Shown here: piece after piece, positions 1 through 8,546 of the stretch
Layout of the letters: each line of letters begins with the position of its first letter
How positions within the stretch are numbered: the first letter of the stretch is position 1
From: Candidatus Thorarchaeota archaeon
Lineage (GTDB): Archaea > Asgardarchaeota > Thorarchaeia > Thorarchaeales > Thorarchaeaceae
Length of the DNA stretch: 64,000 bases
NCBI GenBank assembly: GCA_013388835.1
Contig: JACAEL010000018.1
Location: 1 to 64,000 of the forward strand
Direction: 5' to 3'
Position numbers and translations under genes: made by a program
Notes under the pieces: generated by a model
Databases searched by the model: none
What the model was told of the DNA's origin: nothing
The model's input: only the letters and a program-made list of their open reading frames with translations

Positions 1-754
1 CCTCACCCTTTTCAAACCTGAGCCGGACGCCTTCGATGACACGACCCTGATAGACAAAGGGGATGTCGAAGTAGACCGTTCCCTCTACTGTGTCCTCAAT
101 CGGAGCCGTAAAGACCTCTCCGCTGGGCATGTTCTTCTTCCCGTCTGATGCAATCCAGACCCGCCCATCGGTGCGCGCATACAGGTCGGTCTCCGGACCA
201 ACAAACCTCACATCGCTGTGGCGTTCGAGGTGTTCCTTGACCAGGTAGAGGTTCTTCGACTCAGCAGCCCAATCAATCAGTGTGGCACCGTATACGAAGT
301 CCTCGTACTCCTCAAGGCTCATGTTGGCCTGCTGGGCCAGTGCTCTACACGGGTGGACAGTCAAGACCCACCGCTTGGACAGCACGGTGTCTTGAATAGG
401 CCTCTGGACTCTGCTTACCGCAATCAGACGCTTGGGGTCGACTGATGTGAGTGTTCTCGTGTTCATAGGTGCGCTCAGATTGATGATGACGTCAGCGGCC
501 TTGTACATCTCGGCTACGTGCTTGGGAAAGACCTCTAAGGTCTCCGGGCTGGAATTCTCAAGCGTCGCCCTCTGTATTTCCTCGCTTTCGAACAGGGTCA
601 GTACCTTTCCTCCTGCAAGGGAAACGTGTTTGGCCACAGCAATAGCCAGTGTGTGCGACTCAGGAGAGGCTCTGACAATCACCATGTCACCGGGCCTGAC
701 CTCAGCGCTCCACTTGACAAGTATCTCCGCATGTCTCTCAGTTCTGGGGTCCAT
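1..754 (-). CDS. M29-family aminopeptidase, N-terminal part (cut by window edge)
   Basis: The minus strand is open from an ATG at 754 to the left edge, giving about 251 residues of a protein that continues outside the window. The N-terminus starts MDPRTERHAEILVKWSAEV, followed by RPGDMVIVRA, a layout typical of M29 (AmpS/AmpT-like) metallo-aminopeptidases, which remove N-terminal residues from peptides in the cytosol. Later blocks such as LIDWAAESKNLYLV and GEVFTAPIEDTVEGTVYFD also fit the family. The metal ligands lie in the missing C-terminal half, so catalytic integrity cannot be judged. An in-frame ATG at 787 is an alternative start; neither start has a clear Shine-Dalgarno, and 754 gives the usual family N-terminus. 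Confidence 0.82.
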   Translation of the reverse strand, partial: MDPRTERHAEILVKWSAEVRPGDMVIVRASPESHTLAIAVAKHVSLAGGKVLTLFESEEIQRATLENSSPETLEVFPKHVAEMYKAADVIINLSAPMNTRTLTSVDPKRLIAVSRVQRPIQDTVLSKRWVLTVHPCRALAQQANMSLEEYEDFVYGATLIDWAAESKNLYLVKEHLERHSDVRFVGPETDLYARTDGRVWIASDGKKNMPSGEVFTAPIEDTVEGTVYFDIPFVYQGRVIEGVRLRFEKGE

Positions 755-1078
755 TTCTACCAGCGCGGCAGCTGAGTGTTGCCTCATTTATGACTTCTCA
801 TTCTGGCCTGTAATGCGAGCTCCGAAGAAGAACCACGCCTGTCCATCTAGTTCAATCAACAATCTATGAACTCACGTGATGAGAATGGACTCTGTCGTGG
901 AAGTCAAGGCCGGACTAGGCAGAGGTGCCAGCGTTACCGGACCCCGAGCAGTTCACACACCGAATACCACAGTAACATTCAGTTTCTCCGCTGCGGTGAC
1001 AGGTCAGAATCACTCATGTGAGAGTCCTGAGAAGGGTTTGGCTTAATAGTACGATTGTATCCACGGCATTCAGTAGAC
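755..1078. other. Divergent intergenic region
   Basis: About 320 bases between the divergent aminopeptidase and permease genes. The only signal I can point to is the TATA-like element at 1041-1049 for the permease. I see no convincing promoter for the minus-strand gene, no tRNA-like fold and no supported small reading frame. Confidence 0.5.
1041..1049 (+). promoter_or_regulatory. TATA-like box for the permease-pckG operon
   Basis: GCTTAATAG lies about 35 bases before the ATG at 1079. With normal archaeal spacing, transcription would begin near 1070, giving a very short leader. This supports 1079 as the start rather than the in-frame ATG at 1055. Confidence 0.45.
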
Positions 1079-2353
1079 ATGGATCCTGCAGGACTAGTGG
1101 TCATTGGAATCTTCGTCGTCACACTCCTGATAATAATGACCGAACAAGTGAACGATACAGCTGCCTCACTTCTGGGGTTTGCGGCAGCAGCCACAGTGGT
1201 CTATGCCAGTGGAGGCGCAGACTTCGGAGCTCTCGCAAAGTCCATGGACTGGAGCGTCATAATGTTTGTTGTTGCCATGATGGTAATCGTGTCAGTTGTT
1301 GCGTCGTCGGGGCTATTCCAATACTTAGCCCTCATAATCGCAGTCAGGACTGCAGGAAACCCAAGACGCATCTTCGACTCCTTCATGGTTCTCGTCTTTG
1401 TCATCTCACTCTTCTTCGACCCGCTGCCCACAATGCTCATCGTAAGCACCTTCACTGTCGAGGTGTGCAACGCTATTGATGTCGACTTCCGCCCGTATCT
1501 CATGACGGAGGCGGTGATTGCGGGAATCGGGTCTTTTCCAACTCCAATCGGCTCGGTGTCAAACCTCGTTGTGGTGTATCTTGCTGACATAAACGCTGGC
1601 ATCATGTTCTTGCTCCTCCTTCCTCTCGCGGTGCTGCTGACACTATTCACAGTCATGTACATGCGACGCAAGTACTCAGAGGTCATAAGCGACCAGAAGG
1701 AGAGGGACATCACGGACCTGCTTGGTGTCAATCCCCTATCTATGGTGAGGTCAAAGTCCGACTTCATTGCTTCATGCATTGCCATGTCGATTCTCATCTT
1801 GGGACTCATTGTGGCTCCTGAGCAAGCGTCAATGCTGGCGTTGCTTCTGGCCTCCGGGTTGCTCCTCACCTCAGGAAACCGAGCAAAGGATTTCCTGAGA
1901 ACGCTCTCATGGGACAGCATATTCTTCCTAGTAGGAATGTTCGGAATAGTCCAAGCCTTGGATGCGACCGGTGTCATTGCTGACCTAGGCGCCGCCCTCG
2001 TGGGACTCTCAGAGGCGAACTATGTGGTTGCAATTCTTGTGATGATCTGGGTTCCCGGTGGCTTGATGGCCCCTATCGACGCGAAGGCAGTTGGTATCCT
2101 TGTCGCTCCTGCAGTGAAGGAACTCACGGCAATCAACCCTGTGATTCCAATCTCACTAGTTGCTGGCACCAACATGGGCGGCTACGTTGTACCATTCGGA
2201 GATGCGCCCAACACTGTTGTGGTCTCCATCGCAGAGAAACACTGCAAACCTCTCAGCTGGTCGGAGTTCAACAGAGCAGTCATCCCGATTGGTCTATTTC
2301 ACCTAGCTGTCAGCACTGTCTACCTCTCACTGACAGCTCTTCTCTTCCCGTGA
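1079..2353 (+). CDS. ArsB/NhaD (SLC13-like ion transporter superfamily) permease
   Basis: A 424-residue integral membrane protein with roughly 10-12 hydrophobic segments. It has the internal-repeat look of the ArsB/NhaD/P-protein superfamily: a loop reading SFPTPIGSVSNLVV in the first half and a matching re-entrant-like block GTNMGGYVVPFGDAPNTVV in the second. Members exchange Na+ for H+ or export oxyanions such as arsenite; the substrate here cannot be read from sequence and no arsenic genes are nearby. An earlier in-frame ATG (1055) would add eight residues but lies upstream of the predicted transcription start. Its stop overlaps the GTG start of PEP carboxykinase by four bases, so the two are probably co-transcribed and translationally coupled. 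A link between ion or carboxylate transport and gluconeogenesis is possible but unproven. Confidence 0.8.
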   Translation: MDPAGLVVIGIFVVTLLIIMTEQVNDTAASLLGFAAAATVVYASGGADFGALAKSMDWSVIMFVVAMMVIVSVVASSGLFQYLALIIAVRTAGNPRRIFDSFMVLVFVISLFFDPLPTMLIVSTFTVEVCNAIDVDFRPYLMTEAVIAGIGSFPTPIGSVSNLVVVYLADINAGIMFLLLLPLAVLLTLFTVMYMRRKYSEVISDQKERDITDLLGVNPLSMVRSKSDFIASCIAMSILILGLIVAPEQASMLALLLASGLLLTSGNRAKDFLRTLSWDSIFFLVGMFGIVQALDATGVIADLGAALVGLSEANYVVAILVMIWVPGGLMAPIDAKAVGILVAPAVKELTAINPVIPISLVAGTNMGGYVVPFGDAPNTVVVSIAEKHCKPLSWSEFNRAVIPIGLFHLAVSTVYLSLTALLFP

Positions 2354-4326
2354 GCACCACCATAGCGAGCCAGTCGATGATAACATCAGTGAACCGGATG
2401 CTTCATAACAGGATGGGCCACGAAGCCTTCAACAGAGTGAGGGAACTGATGTTGATGCAGAGAATTACCGACATGAGTGAAGGAGTGATAGACTCGACAG
2501 GCTTCGCCCGACTGAGAGCATTGAAGTGCAGCGGTGCGCTCGCATTCGTATCTGATGCCATACGCCTCTGCGAACCTGAGAAAGTCTTCGTGGTGACCGA
2601 CTCAAGCGAGGACCGTAGTCGTGTGAGGAGAGGGGCCATTGAGAGAGGAGAGGAGGAGGAGCTGGTCATGCCGGGCCATACTGTGCACTTCGATGGGTAT
2701 TACGACCAGGGCCGCGACACCAACAGCACACGCTACCTAGTCCCCGAGCGGGAGCAGTTCGAGCCGTCCCTCAATCAGGTCGATCGCGAACAGGGTCTGT
2801 GCGAGGTCAGAGGTCTCCTGAGAGGTTCGATGAGAGGCCGCGAGATGATTGTTCGGTTCTTCTCTCTTGCACCACCAGACTCCCCATACTCGATAATGAC
2901 AATGCAGATTACGGACTCATACTACGTTGCTCACAGCCTTGACCTGCTCTACAGACCGGCCTATGGAGAATTCTGCAGACCAGATATGGACAACAGCTTC
3001 TTCAAAGTGCTTCACTCAACAGGTCGACTCGAAAGGGGTGTGTCTGTCGATGTCGATAAGCGTCGTGTATACATCGACTATACCGACAATGCAGTGTATA
3101 GTGTCAACACGCAGTACGCAGGCAACACGGTGGGCCTGAAGAAGCTAGCATTCCGTCTTGCTATCCGAAAGGCAGACAGAGAAAACTGGCTTGCAGAGCA
3201 CATGTTCATTATGGGTGTGCAGGGACCCGGAGGTCGAAAGACCTACTTCACAGGAGCATATCCTTCAGGGTGTGGAAAGACCAGCACATCGATGACTGTG
3301 GGCGAGACCATTGTGGGAGACGACCTTGCCTACATCAGAAGGTTCGGTCAGGAGGTGCGAACCGCAAACGTCGAGTGTGGCATATTCGGAATCATCAGAG
3401 GGGTCAGTGCAGTGGACGACCCAATCATATTCAGTTCTCTGACGACCCCCGGCGAGATCATATTCTCGAACGTCCTAGTCCATGATGGTGTGCCTTACTG
3501 GCTACAGGACGGACGCACTCCTCCCCTCACTGGCCGCAACTATGCAGGCGAGTGGCACGAAGGAATGATCGGACCGGACGGCGTTCCCGTGCCAATGGCT
3601 CACAGAAACGCTAGATACACCATGATGCTGAACCGATTGCCAAACCTTGATCCACTTGCCGATGACCCGATGGGGGTGCCGCTCAGTGGGATCATCTATG
3701 GCGGGAGGGACTCGGACACAAATGTGCCTGTCAGGGAGTCCTTCAGCTGGGAGCACGGCGTCATCTGCATTGGAGCAAGCCTGGAGTCAGAGTCCACCGC
3801 CGCGACGATAGGAAAGGAGGGCGTCATGCAGTTTCAGCCATTTGCGAACCGGGACTTCATCTCAATACCACTCGGTCGCTATGTGAAGAACCACCTGACA
3901 TTCGCGAGGGGGCTGGAGCGACCACCCCGGGTATTTGGAGTGAACTACTTCCTCAAGGATGATAGGGGAGAATACCTCAACGAGAAGGACAACAAACGCG
4001 TGTGGCTTAAGTGGATGGAACTGAGAGTTCACGGAGATGTCGAAGCGCTCAGGTCCCCTGTTGGTTGGCTACCCAAGTACTCGGACTTGGAAAGGCTGTT
4101 CGGGTCGGTACTGAATCGGGAGTACTCGAAACAGAGCTACACAACACAGTTCACAATCAGGACGACCAAGCTTCTTGAGAAGATTCAGAGGATAGAGTCC
4201 ATCTATCGCACTCAAGCAAGCGAGACGCCAGACTTGCTCTTCAGAGTATTGCAGGAGGAGCGAGAGAGGCTCGAGAGAGCAAGGGCAGAGCTGGGCGACA
4301 ACATTCCACCCAGCGCATTTGTCTGA
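2350..4326 (+). CDS. pckG: Phosphoenolpyruvate carboxykinase (GTP)
   Basis: A 658-residue cytosolic enzyme that converts oxaloacetate and GTP to PEP, CO2 and GDP. The kinase P-loop reads GAYPSGCGKTS at about residues 302-312, keeping the active-site cysteine directly before GKT as in the GTP-dependent family (usually AFPSACGKTN). The N-terminal part has the family block YLVPEREQF, and the C-terminal part has GVNYFLKDDRG and an all-helical end. At 658 residues it is somewhat longer than the common 600-620. The GTG at 2350 overlaps the permease stop; an in-frame ATG at 2377 would shorten the protein by nine residues and cannot be excluded. With the PPDK gene at 33-35.7 kb it points to PEP-centred gluconeogenesis. 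Confidence 0.93.
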   Translation: MSTTIASQSMITSVNRMLHNRMGHEAFNRVRELMLMQRITDMSEGVIDSTGFARLRALKCSGALAFVSDAIRLCEPEKVFVVTDSSEDRSRVRRGAIERGEEEELVMPGHTVHFDGYYDQGRDTNSTRYLVPEREQFEPSLNQVDREQGLCEVRGLLRGSMRGREMIVRFFSLAPPDSPYSIMTMQITDSYYVAHSLDLLYRPAYGEFCRPDMDNSFFKVLHSTGRLERGVSVDVDKRRVYIDYTDNAVYSVNTQYAGNTVGLKKLAFRLAIRKADRENWLAEHMFIMGVQGPGGRKTYFTGAYPSGCGKTSTSMTVGETIVGDDLAYIRRFGQEVRTANVECGIFGIIRGVSAVDDPIIFSSLTTPGEIIFSNVLVHDGVPYWLQDGRTPPLTGRNYAGEWHEGMIGPDGVPVPMAHRNARYTMMLNRLPNLDPLADDPMGVPLSGIIYGGRDSDTNVPVRESFSWEHGVICIGASLESESTAATIGKEGVMQFQPFANRDFISIPLGRYVKNHLTFARGLERPPRVFGVNYFLKDDRGEYLNEKDNKRVWLKWMELRVHGDVEALRSPVGWLPKYSDLERLFGSVLNREYSKQSYTTQFTIRTTKLLEKIQRIESIYRTQASETPDLLFRVLQEERERLERARAELGDNIPPSAFV

Positions 4327-4369
4327 CAGCGAACAAGGAGGCTAACGGGCCGCAGCAATGCACAGCGTA

Positions 4370-6754
4370 CTAGACCGGCGGTGGTTCTCTGACAACTCTT
4401 ACCAAGACCGAGTTGAAACCGGGCGTATGGCCAAATGCAGTGTGTCTGTCATCCGTCAACACATTGATGTTCCCGTCACTCATCCACCAGCCATCAGAGG
4501 ACCAGATGACCCGAGGGTCTATGTCTTCGGTCAATACCAGCCTGACGCCGGTCAGACAGCCTCGCTTCGACTCGACCCGGACTCTGTCCCCTTCTGACAG
4601 TCCGAGCTTGCTGGCTGTATCGGGATGCATTCTTATGAAAGTACGTTGTGAACCGACCTGCGCCCTTGTCGGCATCCGCAAGGGCTCTTCCATGGCATCA
4701 TACTTGCATGCGTCTAGGATGCACTGACGACATCCGACGCACTTTGAAGGGTCCCACCTGGGAATCAGCAGTCCAGTCATGCTCGGCGGCACCGTGAGCA
4801 TGCGACGGTCCAGCGACACTGCGAGGAGTCTTACGGATTCAGCAAGAGCTTCCCGCATCACCCGATGGTCGTCATTGTGTATGTCATCGCTGCGTTGTAT
4901 CTCAACTGCACTCGGAGATGACAGCGATATTGCCTCTTCTGGACACTCTCTTGCACATCTCTGACAAGTGGTGCAATGAACGAAGCTCTTCACACTACCA
5001 CCGACCTCAAGTGTTGTGTATTGCGAGTGAAGCCGTTCTCTGAGGCGGCCGGATATCATTATGAGGGGATACTCTGCGTAAGTGTCGGGGGTGCTGACAG
5101 GACTCTCTGCAGGCTCCTCATAGAAGGGGAGTGGGTCATAGCCCATCCTTGCGAGTTGCTCCGAGTAGAGCTCCACCTTTCCCGATGGCGTGGAGAACCT
5201 GTGGTCGGCGAAAGGTATTGCAGGAGAGGAGGTTCGTATCCCCTCAGGGTGCGCCATGAGGCCTTCCAGAGTGATGTGTTGGCAGTCATGAGAACTCAGC
5301 GCCAGTCGAATCATTGCGAGCTCGTCTTCGCGAAAGAACTCGCCGAGTCCCAACCTTGTGGCTACTCCTCTCCAGATGTCGAGTTCGCTCATTGCCTCTC
5401 CAATGGGGTCGATGAGCTTGGGGGCATACTGGACGATGCGATGTAGCTCGCTGTGGACGAGATTGTGGTGCTCAAATATGAAGGTGGCAGGGAGGACAAT
5501 GTCACATAGTCTTGCCGTGTCCGTCATCTCCAGATCGATGCAGACCTTGAATGGTATCCTCTGTAGTGCAGCCATCGTCTTGTGCGTGTTTGGCCACTGC
5601 GTGACGGGACTTGCCGCCTGGATGACAAGGACCTTCAGAGGGCTCTCAGGCTGACTCAGAATCAGATCGGGGAGATAAGTCGCCGATGGGACGATTGGTT
5701 TGACATGTGAATCTAGCATGTCGGACAGGGTTATGGCCGCCCCGTTGAATGGACTGAAGTCCGAAGACAGGTACTGGAACCCGCCCCCAGACACACCGAT
5801 GTACCCACAGATTGCGAGAAGACTGTGAACTGCACGGGCGGCCCATGTCCCGTTCGTGTAATGGTTCATCCCTGCAGGCGCGGTCATTATCATTCCGGGG
5901 CCATGAGTGGCAAAGGTCACGGCTATTCGTTCAATCATGTCGGGCGAAACCCATGTAATCTCGCTCACTCGCTTCTTATCATACTCCGCAACTCGTTCGC
6001 AGTACTGCTCAAACCCTCGCACATGTTCCTCGACGAAGCTACGGTCGTATAGTTTCCTCCGTACTATCTCGTTGGCGATACCAAGAGCTAGTGCACCGTC
6101 TGTCCCCGGTCGGATGGTCGTGTACAGGTCGGCCATCTTGGCGTGCGGCGTCCGCCTCGGGTCGATGACTATCAGCTTTGCACCCCTGTCAATCGCCTCC
6201 CGTATGACCAGCTTCGAGTGAATGGATGACTCGAACTTGTTCGTCCCCCAGATCACTATGCACCGCGAGTTTGCCCAGTCAGACAGCTCATGTGGCGGAA
6301 ACGGGCCTACATTGAAACGAGCACCCTCATATGCCCCTTCAAAACATATCTCCACAATGCCCGGAATCATCCGGCATCCGAAGACGTTAGCAAAGCGCGA
6401 AGCATAGCGAGGGGCCATACCATCGTTGCCGGACCCTGAGTACACTCCTACGGACTGGGGGCCGTACCTCTCTCGTGCTTCAGCCATTCTTGCCGCTATC
6501 TCATCCAGTGCCGCCTCCCAAGATACTCTGGCGAAGCTCCCATCCCGCATTCTTCTCAGGGGATGTGTGAGTCTGTCAGGGGAGTACGTTCGCAGCAGGT
6601 GACCGTATCCCTTCGGGCAACACCGTCCCAGAGTGTAGGGATGATTGGGGTCACCCTCCACTCGCACAACTCGACCATCCTCTAGTGTCACACGATAGGC
6701 GCAGATGTCCGGGCAGTTGAGCGCACAGGCAGAATACAGCACCCGACGAGTCAT
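4370..6754 (-). CDS. Molybdopterin oxidoreductase with an inserted two-cluster ferredoxin segment
   Basis: A 794-residue member of the DMSO reductase/formate dehydrogenase family. The N-terminal [4Fe-4S] ligands are C10, C14, C18 and C45 or C46 (GRCCPKG), followed by the bis-MGD domains; C137 in EICFEGAY is a candidate Mo ligand. The C-terminal dinucleotide-binding domain starts at about residue 563 (LIMISGRLRERLHSQ) and resumes at about 705 (FIRMHPDTASKLGLSEGDRV). Between them lie two added cysteine motifs: C594-x2-C597-x2-C600-x3-C604-P and C672-x2-C675-x2-C678-x4-C683. No signal peptide is present, so it is probably cytosolic. No partner subunit is adjacent; the ferredoxin pair at 16-17 kb could donate electrons. 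The start has a good Shine-Dalgarno (AGGTGA, about 8 bases upstream). The substrate is unknown. Confidence 0.87.
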   Translation of the reverse strand: MTRRVLYSACALNCPDICAYRVTLEDGRVVRVEGDPNHPYTLGRCCPKGYGHLLRTYSPDRLTHPLRRMRDGSFARVSWEAALDEIAARMAEARERYGPQSVGVYSGSGNDGMAPRYASRFANVFGCRMIPGIVEICFEGAYEGARFNVGPFPPHELSDWANSRCIVIWGTNKFESSIHSKLVIREAIDRGAKLIVIDPRRTPHAKMADLYTTIRPGTDGALALGIANEIVRRKLYDRSFVEEHVRGFEQYCERVAEYDKKRVSEITWVSPDMIERIAVTFATHGPGMIMTAPAGMNHYTNGTWAARAVHSLLAICGYIGVSGGGFQYLSSDFSPFNGAAITLSDMLDSHVKPIVPSATYLPDLILSQPESPLKVLVIQAASPVTQWPNTHKTMAALQRIPFKVCIDLEMTDTARLCDIVLPATFIFEHHNLVHSELHRIVQYAPKLIDPIGEAMSELDIWRGVATRLGLGEFFREDELAMIRLALSSHDCQHITLEGLMAHPEGIRTSSPAIPFADHRFSTPSGKVELYSEQLARMGYDPLPFYEEPAESPVSTPDTYAEYPLIMISGRLRERLHSQYTTLEVGGSVKSFVHCTTCQRCARECPEEAISLSSPSAVEIQRSDDIHNDDHRVMREALAESVRLLAVSLDRRMLTVPPSMTGLLIPRWDPSKCVGCRQCILDACKYDAMEEPLRMPTRAQVGSQRTFIRMHPDTASKLGLSEGDRVRVESKRGCLTGVRLVLTEDIDPRVIWSSDGWWMSDGNINVLTDDRHTAFGHTPGFNSVLVRVVREPPPV

Positions 6755-6913
6755 TACCTCTCACCTCGCATGTGCTATTCGAATAATCCTTCCTGTTGTG
6801 CAGGCACCCGCACTCTAGACGCAGGTCTCATGCAGTATTGACATGGGCCGCTTCCACACCAGCAGTCATGAAGTCCACCGATACTCAACTCACCCTTTCA
6901 GAACAACAGGCGA

Positions 6914-6959
6914 TGTACATATCTGCACATCAATGTACGGCAGAAGACTTAAAAGTACA
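6914..6959 (+). promoter_or_regulatory. Phased TGTACA-type boxes (candidate TRP boxes) over the trpB2 promoter
   Basis: TGTACA occurs at 6914-6919, TGCACA at 6924-6929, TGTACG at 6934-6939 and AGTACA at 6954-6959. The starts are 10, 10 and 20 bases apart, so all fall on the same face of the helix. They flank and overlap a TATA-like element at 6947-6953 (CTTAAAA-type). In Methanothermobacter thermautotrophicus the repressor TrpY binds TRP boxes with consensus TGTACA and controls both the trp operon and trpB2. The match of motif and gene is seen here; regulation by a TrpY-like protein is inferred. Further partial boxes lie at 7100-7104, 7136-7140 and 7151-7156. Confidence 0.55.
6947..6953 (+). 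promoter_or_regulatory. TATA-like box of trpB2
   Basis: The stretch CTTAAAA lies about 255 bases before the trpB2 ATG. Standard archaeal spacing puts the transcript start near 6975-6980, so trpB2 would have a long (about 225-base) leader that contains the short reading frame at 7002. Confidence 0.5.
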
Positions 6960-7001
6960 TGAGTTGTGCAGCGCGACAACCAATCCCCAGGAGGAGAATA
7001 C

Positions 7002-7067
7002 GTGAGCGTGCGTTCCAGCCAATGGGACTGGGCTCCGAGAGGAGCCGTTCAGAGAGCACGCCAGTAG
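7002..7067 (+). CDS. Putative Trp-containing leader peptide of trpB2
   Basis: A 21-codon reading frame with a GTG start preceded by a strong Shine-Dalgarno (AGGAGGAG at 6989-6996, five bases before the start) and ending in TAG at 7065. Codons 8 and 10 are tryptophan (…SSQWDWAPRG…), a dense use of a rare residue directly upstream of a tryptophan synthase gene. The second Trp codon touches a perfect hairpin at 7031-7046. The arrangement resembles attenuation leader peptides of bacterial trp operons. It lies in the long leader before trpB2, between the candidate TRP boxes and the trpB2 ribosome-binding site. It may be coincidence: the frame is short and no homologue can be checked here. Confidence 0.42.
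   Translation: MSVRSSQWDWAPRGAVQRARQ
7031..7046 (+). promoter_or_regulatory. GNRA-loop hairpin abutting the leader Trp codons
   Basis: GGCTCC-GAGA-GGAGCC is a perfect six-pair stem closed by a GAGA (GNRA) tetraloop. Its first base is the last base of the second Trp codon of the leader frame, so a ribosome stalled on the Trp codons would cover or melt it. A regulatory role is inferred. Confidence 0.45.
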
Positions 7068-7099
7068 TCTCAGCACTGGGTGTCTGCGCTGACTTCTGC

Positions 7100-7140
7100 G
7101 TACATGACTTCTCCAGTAGTGGTACTTGTCTCTCATGTAC
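7100..7140 (+). promoter_or_regulatory. Long inverted repeat in the trpB2 leader
   Basis: GTACATGA (7100-7107) and TCATGTAC (7133-7140) pair perfectly, and inside them AGTA (7115-7118) pairs with TACT (7123-7126) around a four-base loop. The outer arms also contain TGTAC/GTACA half boxes, so the element could act as RNA structure or as a DNA operator. Confidence 0.4.
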
Positions 7141-7205
7141 TAGCAGGCAGAGTACAGACACTCCAGAGGTAGGGGATGGCTTTTCACACAACAAGGTGGT
7201 TAGTG

Positions 7206-8546
7206 ATGAACAGGTATCCCAGAATAATACTGAACCAAGATGAGATCCCAAAGAACTATGTCAACATACTCCCGACTCTCAGAGAGCCCCTGCCTCCGCC
7301 GCTTGACCCACGAACAAACGAGCCAGTCAAGCCGGAGGCGTTGCTTGCAATCTTCTCAGCGGAGTGCGTGCGTCAGGAGGTTGCGTCAGCAAAGACGATA
7401 CCCATACCCGACGAGGTACTGGAGGCATATCTGAGATACGGTAGACCGACTCCTCTGCAGAGAGCCGTGGGGCTCGAGAGAGCCCTCAAGACACCTGCCC
7501 GGGTATACTTCAAGAGAGAAGACGTCTCACCGACAGGTAGCCACAAGCTCAACACAGCGCTGGCTCAGACATACTACGCACAGAGGGAGGGAGTCGAACG
7601 CCTCGCCACAGAGACCGGCGCGGGGCAATGGGGCAGTGCAGTGGCGCTGTCGTGCGCACACTTTGGTCTCAAGGCCATGGTGTACATGGTGAGCGTGAGT
7701 TACCGGCAGAAGCAGTACAGGGGAACGATGATGAGGGCGTACGGCGCCGATGTGGTTCCCAGTCCATCCGACAGGACAGAGTTTGGCAGGCGGCTACTGA
7801 AGGAGCGCCCAGATCACCCAGGCTCTCTCGGCATCGCGATAAGTGAGGCACTTGAAGACACACTCAACACACCGGGGACCAAGTACACTCTGGGATCTGT
7901 GCTCAATCACGTACTGCTGCACCAGACTGTGATTGGTCAGGAGGCCATAGCCCAGCTCAACTCGATAGACGAAACCCCTGACGCAGTGATAGGATGTGTT
8001 GGCGGAGGAAGCAACTTTGCGGGACTGGCGTATCCGTTCATGACAAAGAAGCAATATCGTGAGGTCGACTTTGTGGCTGTTGAACCGGAGGCATGTCCGT
8101 CCATGACAAGGGGCACATACGGTTACGACTTCGGAGACACTGCGGGAATGACACCCAAGCTGAAGATGTATAGTCTGGGAGCAGGGTTCACTCCGCCGGA
8201 GATCCACGCAGGTGGCCTCAGGTATCACGGACTGGCGCCGAGTCTGAGCGCCCTAGTTCACGACGGGCGAGTGAGACCACTTGCCTATGACCAGATAGGC
8301 GTTCTCGAAGCAGGAACGTTGTTTGCCAAGTCGGAAGGCATCATTCCAGCTCCTGAATCGGCCCATGCAATAAAGGCTGCAGTCGACATGGCATTGGAGG
8401 CCAAACGCAATGGCACCGAGTGCGTTCTTCTGTTCAACCTATCGGGACATGGGCACTTCGACATGGGAGCATACCGGGCACTCCACGATGGGACTCTGTC
8501 ACCAGAGAAACAGGTCGAGATCGCGGCGGCACCCACACTACGCTAG
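7206..8546 (+). CDS. trpB2: Tryptophan synthase beta chain, TrpB2 type
   Basis: A 446-residue PLP enzyme that makes L-tryptophan from indole and serine. The PLP lysine is in SPTGSHKLN and the phosphate loop is CVGGGSNFAG. The longer N-terminus (about 60 residues before the catalytic fold, with PPLDPRTNEPV) and the YRGTMMRAYGADV block match the TrpB2 branch common in archaea. No trpA is adjacent, which is usual for stand-alone TrpB2. The ATG at 7206 is chosen because AAGGTGG lies seven bases upstream; an in-frame ATG at 7176 lacks one. Regulation is probably through the long leader and the TGTACA boxes described above. Confidence 0.93.
   Translation: MNRYPRIILNQDEIPKNYVNILPTLREPLPPPLDPRTNEPVKPEALLAIFSAECVRQEVASAKTIPIPDEVLEAYLRYGRPTPLQRAVGLERALKTPARVYFKREDVSPTGSHKLNTALAQTYYAQREGVERLATETGAGQWGSAVALSCAHFGLKAMVYMVSVSYRQKQYRGTMMRAYGADVVPSPSDRTEFGRRLLKERPDHPGSLGIAISEALEDTLNTPGTKYTLGSVLNHVLLHQTVIGQEAIAQLNSIDETPDAVIGCVGGGSNFAGLAYPFMTKKQYREVDFVAVEPEACPSMTRGTYGYDFGDTAGMTPKLKMYSLGAGFTPPEIHAGGLRYHGLAPSLSALVHDGRVRPLAYDQIGVLEAGTLFAKSEGIIPAPESAHAIKAAVDMALEAKRNGTECVLLFNLSGHGHFDMGAYRALHDGTLSPEKQVEIAAAPTLR

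Larger units (their letters stand above)
6755..7001. other. Intergenic region upstream of trpB2
   Basis: This region separates the divergent oxidoreductase and trpB2. The left part holds the oxidoreductase ribosome-binding site and an AT-rich stretch near 6775-6790 that may be its promoter. The right part carries the TGTACA-type boxes, a TATA-like box and the ribosome-binding site of a leader reading frame, listed separately. Confidence 0.5.

Noticed and set aside
1201-1977. Long minus-strand open frame inside the permease gene
   Set aside because: It is a shadow of the plus-strand permease; composition is unusual and it has no recognisable domain.
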